A DNA stretch of 64,000 bases from Neolewinella agarilytica (GCF_900110645.1 NZ_FOFB01000001.1:62001-126000); one strand, 5' to 3'. Shown: positions 15,895 to 25,821, counted from the first letter of the stretch. The notes: generated by a model from the letters alone, not told the origin. Numbers and translations: made by a program.

Positions 15895-17838
15895 TTAGCT
15901 GACTTCAAGCCCGATCTGCTCTGCCAACTCAAGGGCGATGCGTTTACTGCGGAAATTCTCATCGGCATTTTCCCAAACCATCAGGGCCCGGGAGAGTGCT
16001 TGCTGCGCCTCCACGCTTTTGCCCTGCAGGTGCAGCGTGGTAGCATACTCCAACAGAATTTCAGGATGATTCACCTGAGACTTCAACTCCTTCTCCAGTA
16101 CAGTAATGGCAGAATCATAGCGCCCCGTCCAACGATAGGCACGCGCAAAGAGAAGCGCCTGATCAGGGCTTTGTTTATTGAGTAGAATCTCATCTACAAT
16201 GGCTGCTGCTTCATCATGTTTATCGGTTAAAACCGCCTTAACCATTTCTCCCAATTGGGCCATTAAAGGCCCCATTTGGGTAAACTTGTCTTCGCATTCT
16301 TCGAGTTTTTTCAGTTCCTCCTCTTCCCTTATTCCTTCAGCAATCATCTGTATTGGCAGGTAGCAACGATAGAGTTCTTCCAGCTCAGGGTCATAATCAC
16401 CCAATTCATCCACCAGCTCATAGACCTTTTCGTAGTCATCCGTTTTAAGGGTGTAAATGGATTTTGCCGGATAGTTCCGGCTAACCAGCACATTCTTGGG
16501 CACCACCTTAATTAAGGAGGCCTCATAGCGGTGGAGACGGTATAACCTGATTAAAGCCTGCTCCCGGTTAGAGAGCTCGGCCGCCGTTTGCATAAGGTAA
16601 ATAGCAGAATCAAGGCCATAGGTTACCTCGTAGTGATATTCCAACGCCTGATAAGGGTAGTATTCGTAGGGATACACCTTCCGGAAAGACTCCATTAACC
16701 GGTACAGATTAGTGTAATCTCCCTGCACATTGAACAATATTGATTTATAGCCATATTGCTCCCGTTCCGGCAAGACATCAGCCAGGCGCACCGCCAAACG
16801 GAGAAGAAGAATCGAACTGTCTTTTTTGCCCTGACCGTAAAGCTTATCCCCTAAAGCGTAAGCACAGACGGCACAATTCGGATCACTGCGAAGAGATTTT
16901 CGGAAGTAAGACACGGGAGCATCCAGTTCTCCGGCATTTTTCCGAAAGGCGATCGTTCCTTTGATGTAATCCTCCAGTGCTTCGACCTTATCCGTGAGGA
17001 GTGCAGCCACTGGCAAATCGGTGCTTAAATCATTGAGCTCATCTACTAATGGGAGGTAATTGAGAATCTGTGCATTAAGCTGGTCCACCACGCCGTATAT
17101 GTCAGCAGATGCCCCCTGTAAGGTTTGTACGGGCTTGCCATCCCGGGTACGGTAGAGTGCTCCGTCCGCCTCGTGGCCTTCCGCTCCGACCTTAAAATCA
17201 ACGCGGACGAAATAGTCCGTGCTCGCCCGTTCCGCAATACGCCGCTGGGTAGCCAGATTTATGTCAGAAAACTGTTCTGCACTAAAGCGATCATAATAGG
17301 TATTGAGCGAAATGGTGCTCGTGGTGATAATCTCCGGGCGTTGGCGGAGATCATCCGTTAACAGCAAGGCATAAGCCGTTCCCCACCAGTCCTGATCAGA
17401 ATCATCCAAGCGGTTACTGAAATCAAATATGGCAATTCGCTGGACAGAAGAGGAAGCCGGAATAACCCGCTCGGAAGAGTTGCCCGCATCATCAATCACG
17501 GCAACGGTTTCCGTAACGGGCGCTGCATCAGCACCAGCGATCAGACAGGCGGATAAAACTACTAAGCCAACATTCAAGCCAGTAAGCCACCGCTTCCACC
17601 CACCGAGCCTACTATTACTGGATGGCGGCACCCCCCGGTAATAAATCAGCAGTGCCACCGCGGGGATCAGCCCTAACCATAGCAACAGGTATCGGTCTAC
17701 CCAGACGCCCGAGAAATCATAGCGGCTCGTCATAAACTCAACGAACTGTAGCACCCCAAAGCCAACGGCCAGGTAAGTACCTAATAGTTGAGGTACCTGC
17801 CGGGACCAAAGTTTCTGCATAAAGGAAGTTTCAGACAT
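15895..17838 (-). CDS. membrane-anchored TolB-like / tetratricopeptide repeat protein
   Basis: The 647-aa protein has three N-terminal membrane helices (about 16-35, 47-65 and 87-105). Next is a segment RIAIFDFSNRLDDSDQDWWG that resembles the TolB-like/CsgG-type domain placed before TPRs in adenylate-cyclase-like proteins. From about residue 300 onward TPR-like helical repeats run to the C-terminus (FARAYRWTGRYDSAITVLEKEL; LHLQGKSVEAQQALSRAL). Probably an inner-membrane scaffold or stress sensor. It lies 225 bp upstream of the two EAD11-like genes on the same strand, so a functional link is possible but unproven. Confidence 0.8.
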   Translation of the reverse strand: MSETSFMQKLWSRQVPQLLGTYLAVGFGVLQFVEFMTSRYDFSGVWVDRYLLLWLGLIPAVALLIYYRGVPPSSNSRLGGWKRWLTGLNVGLVVLSACLIAGADAAPVTETVAVIDDAGNSSERVIPASSSVQRIAIFDFSNRLDDSDQDWWGTAYALLLTDDLRQRPEIITTSTISLNTYYDRFSAEQFSDINLATQRRIAERASTDYFVRVDFKVGAEGHEADGALYRTRDGKPVQTLQGASADIYGVVDQLNAQILNYLPLVDELNDLSTDLPVAALLTDKVEALEDYIKGTIAFRKNAGELDAPVSYFRKSLRSDPNCAVCAYALGDKLYGQGKKDSSILLLRLAVRLADVLPEREQYGYKSILFNVQGDYTNLYRLMESFRKVYPYEYYPYQALEYHYEVTYGLDSAIYLMQTAAELSNREQALIRLYRLHRYEASLIKVVPKNVLVSRNYPAKSIYTLKTDDYEKVYELVDELGDYDPELEELYRCYLPIQMIAEGIREEEELKKLEECEDKFTQMGPLMAQLGEMVKAVLTDKHDEAAAIVDEILLNKQSPDQALLFARAYRWTGRYDSAITVLEKELKSQVNHPEILLEYATTLHLQGKSVEAQQALSRALMVWENADENFRSKRIALELAEQIGLEVS

Positions 17839-17864
17839 CTAACGGGTGTTTACGTTGAGAAATA

Positions 17865-17872
17865 CAAATATA
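17865..17872 (-). promoter_or_regulatory. -7 promoter element for the TolB/TPR gene
   Basis: On the minus strand this reads TATATTTG, a full TAnnTTTG match, 26 bases before the ATG at 17838. No TTG was seen at the -33 position. Confidence 0.5.
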
Positions 17873-18128
17873 GCCTATAAGGTTTCTGTGAATTCCTGCC
17901 TGCTGGTCATTTCGGGGCAAACGCATCAAATCCAAAATCGTATTTCGACAGTTTATTTTTGCTCCAATCAAACGCAGGCCTTATCCGGGTTAACTGCGGC
18001 GGGCAGCCGCTAAACAATGCCTTTAGTTTTTCCGCGGGGCAGAAAAAATAAAGGTGAAGGAGGAGAAACTTCCGAATGAGGTGTGAATAACCCGCACACC
18101 GTAAAAGAACAAAAACTACCTTCACCAG

Positions 18129-18662
18129 ATGAAGATCTATACCAAAACCGGAGACAAAGGCCAGACCGGACTCTACTCCGGTCGCCGACTGAGCAAAGCC
18201 CACCCGCGCGTAGAAGCCTACGGTACGGTTGATGAGCTCAACAGTTTCGTTGGATTGCTGCGAGATACCGTGAACGACGAAGCTATCCGGGCCGAGCTAT
18301 TAGCGCAGCAACACCACCTCTTCGCACTTGGTGCAGCCATGGCCGACGATCGCCCAGGTGAGGCCTACCGTCTCCCGGATCATGCTGCTACGGACCTGGA
18401 GACGTCCATCGACCGCATGAATGAGGAACTCCCGAAGATGACCCATTTCATCCTGCCGGGCGGAGCCCCGGCCGTCAGTCACGCCCACGTGTGCCGTACT
18501 GTTTGCCGCCGTGCGGAGCGGCGGACCGTTGAGCTGGCCGGGGAGGTAGAACTGGACGACAGCATTATTATTTACCTGAATCGGTTAAGCGACTGGTTTT
18601 TTGTGTTGTCGCGGCACCTTAGTCTGAAAATGGGTGTGGAAGAGATTAGGTGGATAAGCTAA
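18129..18662 (+). CDS. cob(I)yrinic acid a,c-diamide adenosyltransferase, PduO type
   Basis: The 177-aa protein begins with the PduO-type signature MKIYTKTGDKGQTGLYSG and has VEAYGTVDELNSFVG and the C-terminal CRRAERRTVEL...YLNRLSDWFFVLSR helix. It transfers the adenosyl group of ATP to cob(I)alamin, making coenzyme B12. No cobalamin riboswitch was found upstream. The 290-bp gap before it holds only a small GCGGC/GCCGC hairpin. Adenosyl-B12 would serve enzymes such as methylmalonyl-CoA mutase, not in this window. Confidence 0.93.
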   Translation: MKIYTKTGDKGQTGLYSGRRLSKAHPRVEAYGTVDELNSFVGLLRDTVNDEAIRAELLAQQHHLFALGAAMADDRPGEAYRLPDHAATDLETSIDRMNEELPKMTHFILPGGAPAVSHAHVCRTVCRRAERRTVELAGEVELDDSIIIYLNRLSDWFFVLSRHLSLKMGVEEIRWIS

Positions 18663-18668
18663 ACTCCC

Positions 18669-18676
18669 TACCTTCG
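18669..18676 (+). promoter_or_regulatory. probable -7 element (TACCTTCG) of the 3-hydroxyacyl-CoA dehydrogenase gene
   Basis: TACCTTCG differs from TAnnTTTG by one base. It sits 23 bases before the ATG at 18700, just after the adenosyltransferase stop. A similar TATCTTCG precedes the nuclease gene. Confidence 0.35.
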
Positions 18677-18699
18677 CTCCCCTAACCAAGCCAACCAAC

Positions 18700-19584
18700 A
18701 TGAACATTTCTGTAATCGGAGCCGGCCAGATGGGTGCCGGTATCGCCCAGGTTTTTGCCGTCGGCGGACACACCGTAAGCCTCATTGACATCAGCCAGGA
18801 ATCCCTGGACCGTGGCCTTGCCGCGATTCGAAAAAGCCTGGAAAGAATCGTTAAAAAGGAAAAGATAACGGCTGAGCAGCTGGAAGCGGCCATGAAAAAC
18901 ATCCAGACCTATACGGACATGGGCGCCGGAGCGCAGGATGCAGAGCTGGTCATTGAAGCAGCAACGGAAAACGTAGACCTGAAGCTCAAAATCTTTGCTC
19001 AGTTGGATTCCATTGCACCTGCGTCCGCGCCCCTTGCCACCAACACTTCCAGCATCAGTATTACCCGCATCGCGGCGGCCACTAAACGCCCGGACAAAGT
19101 GATCGGTATGCACTTCATGAACCCGGTTCCGGTGATGAAGCTCGTCGAAGTCATCCGTGGCTACGCCACCAGTGACGCCACCACCCAACTGGTGATGGAC
19201 CTGAGCCGCGAGCTCGGCAAAGTCCCCGTTGAAGTGAACGACTACCCCGGCTTTGTCGCTAACCGCATCCTGATGCCCATGCTCAACGAAGCGATGTACA
19301 CCCTTTGGGAAGGCGTCGGCGGCGTGGCTGAGATCGACACCGTTATGAAGCTCGGCATGGCCCATCCCATGGGCCCGCTGCAACTGGCCGACTACATCGG
19401 CCTCGACACCTGCCTCGCCATCCTCAACGTCATGAAGGAAGGCTTCGGCCGCCAACACTACCAGCCCTGCCCCCTGCTCGTCAACATGGTCACTGCCGGA
19501 AAACTGGGCCGTAAATCCGGCGAAGGCTTCTACGATTACTCAGCCGGAGGGAAAGAATTAATCGTAAGTAGTAGCTTTAAGTAA
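18700..19584 (+). CDS. 3-hydroxybutyryl-CoA dehydrogenase
   Basis: The 294-aa NAD-dependent enzyme has a Rossmann motif GAGQMGAG (residues 7-14) and the signature IGMHFMNPVPVMKLVEVIRG with the catalytic His. The C-terminal helical domain contains NDYPGFVANRILMPMLNEA. It interconverts 3-hydroxyacyl-CoA and acetoacetyl-CoA in beta-oxidation or butanoate metabolism. It is compact like short-chain Hbd and lacks an enoyl-CoA hydratase part. The IAPASAPLA stretch (19013-19032) coincides with the dispersed GC-rich motif. Confidence 0.93.
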   Translation: MNISVIGAGQMGAGIAQVFAVGGHTVSLIDISQESLDRGLAAIRKSLERIVKKEKITAEQLEAAMKNIQTYTDMGAGAQDAELVIEAATENVDLKLKIFAQLDSIAPASAPLATNTSSISITRIAAATKRPDKVIGMHFMNPVPVMKLVEVIRGYATSDATTQLVMDLSRELGKVPVEVNDYPGFVANRILMPMLNEAMYTLWEGVGGVAEIDTVMKLGMAHPMGPLQLADYIGLDTCLAILNVMKEGFGRQHYQPCPLLVNMVTAGKLGRKSGEGFYDYSAGGKELIVSSSFK

Positions 19585-19604
19585 CCAAACCAGTTCTTAT
19601 CACC

Positions 19605-20414
19605 GTGGAGAATACGACCTGCTTAAACTGCCAAACCGCGTTCTCCGGACACTTCTGCCCCAACTGCGGGCAAAAGGCAAGCACCCGTCGGTACAGCTGG
19701 AGCTACGTTTTCTCCAAAGACTTCCTTTCGGATATTTTCAACTTTGATCGTGGCTTTTTGCATACACTAAGGGACCTGTCCTACCGCCCCGGACACCTGG
19801 TAAATGACTATCTGCAGGGAAAGCGAAAAACCTATTTTAACGCCGTTGGCTTCCTTCTCATAGTGCTGGCAATCGAAGCCCTGTTATGGAGCTTGTCGCA
19901 GAATTCGGTTGCAGAGCTGATGCTGGACAACTTCAATGCTCAACTGCGGGACCAGCCTGATCCAGGTATTACCCTGGAGGATGTAGAGATCATGCTCAGG
20001 AATCAAAAGATAATTTTCCTCCTGACGGTGCCATTGGCGGCGTTCTTCAGCTGGCTGGTTCTTAAGCGGCTGCTGTACAACTTTCTGGAGCATTGCATTG
20101 CCATTATCTTCCTTTTAGCGATGAACACCATGCTAGGGTTTTCTGCCGGTCTGCTGGGCCTTCTGCCCATAAGCATGGACACCTTCAAGCTTATATATGC
20201 ACCTATTTCCCTGATCGTGATTGCTTTTGATTTCCTGCTGATATGGCAGTTTAGCCAGAAAGCAGACTACAGTCTGGGCGGCAGGATCTGGAGAACCGCT
20301 TTGACCTTTATCCTGGTCATCACCGTCATTGCGGGAAGCCTGCAATTTGCCATGGGCATATCCAAAGGATACCGCGATGCCGGAAAATCTGTTCCTGTGG
20401 AAAGCTCAGAATAA
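19605..20414 (+). CDS. DUF3667 membrane protein with N-terminal zinc ribbon
   Basis: The 269-aa protein starts with two CxxC pairs (CLNCQ, CPNCG) forming a zinc ribbon. The DUF3667 core follows: FSKDFLSDIFNFDRGFLHTLRDLSYRPG and the conserved DYLQGKRKTYFNAVGFLL. Four or five membrane helices make up the rest. DUF3667 is common in Bacteroidota and of unknown function. The start is GTG at 19605, 20 bases after the upstream stop, so co-transcription with the dehydrogenase gene is likely. Confidence 0.85.
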   Translation: MENTTCLNCQTAFSGHFCPNCGQKASTRRYSWSYVFSKDFLSDIFNFDRGFLHTLRDLSYRPGHLVNDYLQGKRKTYFNAVGFLLIVLAIEALLWSLSQNSVAELMLDNFNAQLRDQPDPGITLEDVEIMLRNQKIIFLLTVPLAAFFSWLVLKRLLYNFLEHCIAIIFLLAMNTMLGFSAGLLGLLPISMDTFKLIYAPISLIVIAFDFLLIWQFSQKADYSLGGRIWRTALTFILVITVIAGSLQFAMGISKGYRDAGKSVPVESSE

Positions 20415-20464
20415 AACTTAATCTGGAGATAACCTACCCTTTTCCGGAAGCTTACTATTAAACC

Positions 20465-20472
20465 TATCTTCG
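20465..20472 (+). promoter_or_regulatory. probable -7 element (TATCTTCG) of the nuclease gene
   Basis: TATCTTCG, one base from TAnnTTTG, lies 52 bases before the ATG at 20525 in the gap after the DUF3667 gene. Confidence 0.35.
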
Positions 20473-20524
20473 CCTACCAAAAATCATCCGCATGGTGATT
20501 TTTTCCTCAAACCAAACCAACCAT

Positions 20525-23500
20525 ATGCGCGCGTTTTTCTTCTTTCTGGCTGTCTGCCTGACAGTTTCCCTCTCTGCACAGGAGGTAATAATTACCGGCC
20601 TGATGGACGGCACTCAGGGCGGTTCACCCCGTGCTCTTGAAATCTACGTTTCCGGAACGGTCAACCTTACCGGACTCCGCCTGGAACGATCAGCCAACAG
20701 TAATAATTTCCCCGATGATCAACTTGATCTGACGGGGAACTACACGGACGAGTTCATCTACATCGTCAATAACAGCGCTGATTTCGCCAGTGCTTTTGGT
20801 AGCGCCGGAGACTTTGCCAACGTTACGACGGATCAGGGATTACTATCCGTTAACGGAAATGATGCTTTTCGGATCATCAATATCTCTAGTGGCGTTGTCA
20901 TTGATCAAACCGGAGGAGAAGAAGGAGACAACGGAGCTGTTCTATATGAAGACGGCTACCTGTATCGTAACGACAATACCGGCCCGGACGGAGGCTGGGT
21001 AGCTGCCAATTGGGTTAATTTTCTAAACGTACTTGACGGCCAGACATTTGCAGAAATGGGAGCTACCGTCCCCTTCGGCACCTACTCCACTACCCCTCCC
21101 GGCCCCAGCGTTAGTGCTATGGCCAACGGAGATCTTACGGAACCAGCCACTGACGGTGGCTTTACCGTCACTCTCTCTGAAGCCGCCGCCGGTCCCGTGA
21201 CTGTGATGTACACACTGGGCGGTACCGCCACCGTTGGCGACGACTACAGCGACCCGGGCAGTGGCAGCGTTGTTATCCCCATGGGTATGTTATCCGCTGA
21301 CATCAACATCGAAGTCGAAGATGATATGGATTCCGAGCCCGCAGAAATCATTGAGATTACGCTCACAGGCGTGAGTGACGCCACCTTTGCCCTTGGCGGC
21401 GGAGCGACCATTAATGTTTTTGACGATGAGCCCGTTAGCGCCACACCCATTCATACCGTACAGGGCAGTGGAACCAGTAGCCCCATGACCGGACAAACGG
21501 TTAGTATCGAAGGGATCGTTGTCGGAGACTTCCAGGGTGGCACGGGTGTTGGTCTGGGAGGTTTCTTCGTTCAGGAAGAAGACGCTGATGCAGATGCTGA
21601 CCCATCCACCTCAGAAGGCGTTTGGGTTTTTGACAACTCTGCCGGCATTGACGTCAATGTTGGAGACCTGGTGCAGGTTACCGGTGTGGTCGAAGAATCC
21701 AGTGATCTGACCCAGATCAATGTTACGGGTGGCGGTGCCACGGTCAATATTGCCAGCACTGGCAACACCTTACCAACGGCAGCAACACTTGACCTGCCCG
21801 TCGCTCAGGAGAGCAATTACGAATCTTTTGAAGGGATGCTGACCGCTGTGGCAGACAATACCTACATCACCGAAACCTTTAGCGTTGGCCGCTTCGGGGA
21901 GTTCACCGTTTCTGAAGAAGAGCGGCTTATTCAATTTACCGAATGTAATGCCCCCGACCCAGTCGCCCTGGCCGCTTACAACGACGCGCAGGATTTACGC
22001 AAGCTCATCGTAGACGATGGCCGTAGTGGAGACAATGCTTTCCCAATTATTCTCGGTAACGGCTATGAAGTAAACGCCACCAACAGCATTCGCAGTGGAA
22101 CGGTGGTTACTGGCCTCACGGGTGTAATTGACGAACGCTTCGGCAGCTACCGTATGCAGGGCACCGACTTCACCCTCGCCGGTGGCAATGAACGGCCTAC
22201 CGCTGCGCCAGCGGTAGGTGGCAATCTCACCGTTGTGGGTATGAACGTACTCAATTACTTTACTACCCTCGGTAGCCGCGGAGCGGATAATGCTGCTGAG
22301 TTTGATCGTCAGGAAGCCAAGATTGTAAATGCAATCTGTGAACTGGATGCAGACATTTTTGGCCTTGCGGAAATCGAAAACAACGGATATGGTGCCAGTG
22401 GGGCACTGCAAACTCTAATCGACGCCATCAGCGCAGAGTGTGGTATTACCTATGACTTCGTCACCGCCCCTAACAGCGGTATGGACCAAATCCAGGTTGC
22501 TCTGATTTACAAGACCTCTACCGTAGAAGAATCCGGAACGGCGGCCTCTCTCAGCACACCGGCGGCGGTATTCAGCAGCAACCGAATTCCCGTCGCCCAA
22601 ACCTTCCGCATCATCGAAGCAAGCAACGCCAGCTTTGGCCAGCAAGTAACGGTCTGCGTGAACCACTGGAAGAGTAAAGGCGGAAGCTGTGGTGCCGGAG
22701 ACGACGACACGGGCGGCGCCGGCAGCTGTGATGGCACCCGGACCGATGCCGCTATTGCTATCCGCGACTGGCTCAGCGCCGATCCTACGGGAAGCGGAGA
22801 GACGGACCAGCTGGTAATCGGTGACCTTAATGCCTACAGCCAGGAAGCTCCCATTACCACGATGATCAATGCGGGCTTTGTCAATACCGTTCGCGACCAG
22901 AACGGAGGCAGCAGCTTTCCTTGCGGTAGCGTTCCTTCCTACGTTTTCCGAGGAGAATGGGGCAGCCTGGACCACGCTCTCGCCAGTGCAACACTCGCCG
23001 CTAAAGTGACGGGAGCTACTCCCTGGACGGTCAACGCACCAGAACCAACCGCACTTGACTACGATACCCAGTTTAACGACCCCGCGCTCTACGCTGATGA
23101 CTTCTACCGTTTTAGCGACCACGACCCCATAGTGGTCGGAATGGACCTCGGCCCAGCATTACCCGTTGAATTACTGTCTTTCACCGGCCAGGAAGACAAT
23201 GGCGATGTACTATTGCAATGGGAAACCGCTACGGAGCAAGCGACCGATCGCTTTGAAGTCCAGCGCCGCGATGCCAACAACGACTTTATCCTCATCGGTA
23301 CCGTAGCCGCTGCCGGCAACAGCAGTACTCCACAAAGCTACTCCTTCACTGACGAAGAGCCCTTCAGCGGTGAAAATGCCTACCGGCTACGCATCATTTA
23401 CCTCGACGGTAGCGAAGCCTTCAGTGACATCGTCACCGTAGAAATTGACCCCACCAATTCCCTTCAGCTGATTCCTCTTTCCGGAGGCCAGGATTACCGC

Positions 23501-23686
23501 CTCTCCGGCGCGCCCCTGGGCACAGAGTATTTGCTGACTGACGCCCGTGGTGCCCAGTTATCCAAAGGCTCCGTCAATGCGGAAACAACCGACATTAATG
23601 GTAACGGCCTGCCTACCGGCGTATACTTCCTGATGGTACGTACACCCAACGGTAAAGCGCATAGCTTCAAGCTGATGCTGCGGTAG
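20525..23686 (+). CDS. secreted ExeM/NucH-family endonuclease with Calx-beta domain and type IX-like tail
   Basis: The 1053-aa protein has a signal peptide (MRAFFFFLAVCLTVSLSAQ), a lamin-tail-like beta domain, a Calx-beta domain (about 195-300) and an OB-fold like that of ExeM (IEGIVVGDFQ...GVVEESSDLTQI). An endonuclease/exonuclease/phosphatase domain follows (about 560-885) with DIFGLAEIENNGYG, VNHWKSKGGSC, VIGDLNAYSQEAP and SDHDPIVVGMDL. The last 80 residues look like a type IX sorting domain ending in SFKLMLR. It likely degrades extracellular DNA for phosphate or biofilm remodelling. Start moved from an upstream ATG (20492) to 20525 so that the signal peptide is N-terminal. Confidence 0.9.
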   Translation: MRAFFFFLAVCLTVSLSAQEVIITGLMDGTQGGSPRALEIYVSGTVNLTGLRLERSANSNNFPDDQLDLTGNYTDEFIYIVNNSADFASAFGSAGDFANVTTDQGLLSVNGNDAFRIINISSGVVIDQTGGEEGDNGAVLYEDGYLYRNDNTGPDGGWVAANWVNFLNVLDGQTFAEMGATVPFGTYSTTPPGPSVSAMANGDLTEPATDGGFTVTLSEAAAGPVTVMYTLGGTATVGDDYSDPGSGSVVIPMGMLSADINIEVEDDMDSEPAEIIEITLTGVSDATFALGGGATINVFDDEPVSATPIHTVQGSGTSSPMTGQTVSIEGIVVGDFQGGTGVGLGGFFVQEEDADADADPSTSEGVWVFDNSAGIDVNVGDLVQVTGVVEESSDLTQINVTGGGATVNIASTGNTLPTAATLDLPVAQESNYESFEGMLTAVADNTYITETFSVGRFGEFTVSEEERLIQFTECNAPDPVALAAYNDAQDLRKLIVDDGRSGDNAFPIILGNGYEVNATNSIRSGTVVTGLTGVIDERFGSYRMQGTDFTLAGGNERPTAAPAVGGNLTVVGMNVLNYFTTLGSRGADNAAEFDRQEAKIVNAICELDADIFGLAEIENNGYGASGALQTLIDAISAECGITYDFVTAPNSGMDQIQVALIYKTSTVEESGTAASLSTPAAVFSSNRIPVAQTFRIIEASNASFGQQVTVCVNHWKSKGGSCGAGDDDTGGAGSCDGTRTDAAIAIRDWLSADPTGSGETDQLVIGDLNAYSQEAPITTMINAGFVNTVRDQNGGSSFPCGSVPSYVFRGEWGSLDHALASATLAAKVTGATPWTVNAPEPTALDYDTQFNDPALYADDFYRFSDHDPIVVGMDLGPALPVELLSFTGQEDNGDVLLQWETATEQATDRFEVQRRDANNDFILIGTVAAAGNSSTPQSYSFTDEEPFSGENAYRLRIIYLDGSEAFSDIVTVEIDPTNSLQLIPLSGGQDYRLSGAPLGTEYLLTDARGAQLSKGSVNAETTDINGNGLPTGVYFLMVRTPNGKAHSFKLMLR

Positions 23687-23725
23687 AAAAAATCTGCCCC
23701 ACCTCCGATAAGACCGGTCGATTTG

Positions 23726-23770
23726 AAAAATCGCTCTAACCCGCAAAGGCGAGGTTAGAGCGATTTTTTT
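23726..23770. terminator. bidirectional rho-independent terminator
   Basis: TCGCTCTAACC (23731-23741) and GGTTAGAGCGA (23753-23763) form an 11-bp stem with A5 before and T7 after it. It serves the nuclease gene (+) and the convergent sulfatase gene (-). Confidence 0.9.
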
Positions 23771-23813
23771 ATCCGGAAGATACTGTTTGATCGGGAGGCA
23801 CTAGCCATCACCA

Positions 23814-25403
23814 TCAATCCTCCACCTTCAGCTCCGTCTTCAGGGCTGCCATTCGCTCCTTCAGGCGGGTTTCCACGGCTTCCAGTTCGGGGTCTCCGAT
23901 TCGGTTATTCATTTCGTTTGGGTCCGTCTCCAGATCAAAGAGTTCGTAACTTTCAAAACCCGGCTCCGTGAACTGGATGAGTTTGTAACGTCCATCCCGC
24001 ACCCCTTCATGACGGGCGACCCGGTGGTAGCTATCCATTTGCTGATAGTAGCGGTAGTAGATGTCTTCTCGCCAATCTTCGGGTCTATTGCCTTCCAGTA
24101 GTGGCTTCAGGGACGCTCCTTGCAACTCCGCGGGCGGTGAAATGCCGGCATAATCCAGCAAGGTGGAGCTCAGATCGATATTCAGCACCAGGTCTTCGTT
24201 GACTGAAGCGGGCTTAACCCCGGCCGGGTACCGAATCATTAAAGGTGTACGATGGCTCTCTTCGTACATAAACCGCTTATCATACCAGCCATGTTCGCCC
24301 AGGTAAAAGCCCTGGTCAGAAGTATAAATAACGATCGTGTTTTCAGCCAGACCGGATTCGTCCAGGTAATCCAACACCCGACCAACGTTATCGTCTACGG
24401 ACTTAACACTGGCCAGATAATCCTGCATATAGCGCTGGTAGCGCCATTCCAGTTCCTTGTCCGTCCCTTTCACCGCGAGCCATTCCTCCCCTACCCGTTT
24501 CAGGAAGGGCTCCCAGGCTTTCTGCTGGGCGGGGCTCAGCCGGCCAAGCTGGCGACGAAAGTTTTTCACCTGATCAAATTTGGGGTCTTTAATGAAAGTG
24601 GCACCTCCCGTTCCCGGGTCAGGATTTTGATAATCACCGGTTACTTTCAGGTCGTGACTGGTAAACATATCGGCAATTCGCATATCAGCGTTTTCGGCAG
24701 CGGGCCGGCCTTCATAGCTATCGCGTAAGTTGGCGGGCACCGGATAGCGCTTATCCAGTAATCCCGGCAGATCATTAGTATCGGGCATCCAGTTCCGGTG
24801 GGGTGCTTTATGCCAGTAGAGCATCATAAAAGGCTGGTCAGAATCATCCGTAGCCGCCTTACGCAGCTCCCGAAGTGCGTAGTCGGTAATGACCGTGGAA
24901 GTGTAGCCTTCTACGGCATCCAGCGTGTCTCCGTTATGAACAAAAACGGGCGAGTAATAGCTCCCCTGCCCGATGAGTCCGTGGAATTCATCAAAACCCC
25001 TCGGGATGGCCTTCAGGTGATGCTTGCCAATCAACGAAGTGCGGTAGCCAGCCTTATGCAGTTCTTCGGGGAAAGTCCATTGGTTCGGATTAAAGGGACT
25101 CAGGTTATCGATTTTGCCGTTAAGGTGGCTGTACTTCCCCGTCATGATGGCAGCCCGGCTGGGCGCACAGATCGAGTTCGTAACGAAGCTGTTCCGGAAC
25201 AGCATCCCTTCTTTAGCAATCCGATCCAGATTCGGCGTTTTGATCAATTCATCAGAGTAGGCCGAAATGGCACGCTGGGCGTGATCATCCGACATAATGA
25301 AGAGGATATTGGGCCGGGGCGTTGGCTCATTTGCAACATCATTCTGGGCGCGGTCGCAGGTGCAAAGCAGGATCAATAAAAGCAGGGGAAATGTGTGTCT
25401 CAT
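23814..25403 (-). CDS. sulfatase (arylsulfatase-type, formylglycine-dependent)
   Basis: The 529-aa exported protein has a hydrophobic signal ending in LLCTCDRAQ, probably a lipoprotein. The alkaline-phosphatase-like sulfatase fold shows metal residues in NILFIMSDDHAQR, the formylglycine motif C79-APSR followed by AAIMTGK, and IYTSDQGFYLGEHGWYDKRFMYEE. Cys rather than Ser means activation by an anaerobic or copper-type maturase, not in the window. Such enzymes desulfate marine polysaccharides or glycosaminoglycans. The codons for CTCDRAQ coincide with the dispersed GC-rich motif (25346-25367). Confidence 0.93.
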   Translation of the reverse strand: MRHTFPLLLLILLCTCDRAQNDVANEPTPRPNILFIMSDDHAQRAISAYSDELIKTPNLDRIAKEGMLFRNSFVTNSICAPSRAAIMTGKYSHLNGKIDNLSPFNPNQWTFPEELHKAGYRTSLIGKHHLKAIPRGFDEFHGLIGQGSYYSPVFVHNGDTLDAVEGYTSTVITDYALRELRKAATDDSDQPFMMLYWHKAPHRNWMPDTNDLPGLLDKRYPVPANLRDSYEGRPAAENADMRIADMFTSHDLKVTGDYQNPDPGTGGATFIKDPKFDQVKNFRRQLGRLSPAQQKAWEPFLKRVGEEWLAVKGTDKELEWRYQRYMQDYLASVKSVDDNVGRVLDYLDESGLAENTIVIYTSDQGFYLGEHGWYDKRFMYEESHRTPLMIRYPAGVKPASVNEDLVLNIDLSSTLLDYAGISPPAELQGASLKPLLEGNRPEDWREDIYYRYYQQMDSYHRVARHEGVRDGRYKLIQFTEPGFESYELFDLETDPNEMNNRIGDPELEAVETRLKERMAALKTELKVED

Positions 25404-25821
25404 GTGCTAAATGTAGTTATTGAACACTACAATTCTTACCCCATGAGCGCGCAATCTCCTGATTGGTTTATTTCCTGCAATGCAGGTGGCAAAAACAACT
25501 CCCTCAGCAACTGGTTACCCCAGGACAATCACAATCTCGAGTAAAGCGAACGCTCGAAGGTCCTTTCAGGCCCCTTCCAGGTCCGTGCTTTGCCTTGCAT
25601 AAGGGACCTTTGAGCATCTCGTCGGAGAGCTTACGATTCCCTGCTGGTTACCTTTTTTTGCGGATTACAACATTATCCTCTACTGCCCCTGAAATGATTA
25701 TCATCCCGAAGTGAAGCCTGCTTCCGGTTTATTCATTGCACCAGCGTCCGCGCCGGTTGAAGAACCTGATGCAGTGTTCCGTTTTTCTAAGTTCAGCCAA
25801 TATTTTACGAAAAGGAAATGG
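25404..25821. other. 418-bp intergenic region with a palindromic repeat and a dispersed-motif copy
   Basis: No credible gene. It holds a long palindromic repeat at 25524-25640, TGGTTACC direct repeats flanking it (near 25511 and 25644), and one copy of the dispersed GC-rich motif at 25736-25754. Confidence 0.6.
25524..25640. repeat. palindromic repeat of the CGCTCGAAGGTC family
   Basis: CGCTCGAAGGTCC (25551-25563) pairs with GGGACCTTTGAGC (25603-25615). Outside it, CAATCACAATCTC (25526-25538) pairs loosely with GAGCTTACGATTC (25626-25638). Arms and order match the repeats at 56558-56729 and 61966-62106, so this is a diverged copy of the same element. Confidence 0.6.

Noticed and set aside
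14260-17838. A full defence or conflict system around the EAD11-like pair
   Set aside because: No NTPase, nuclease, TIR, CARF or other effector gene is adjacent, so calling it a defence system is not supported.
17839-18128. Possible cobalamin riboswitch before the adenosyltransferase gene
   Set aside because: No B12-box or conserved core was found; only a small GCGGC hairpin is present.
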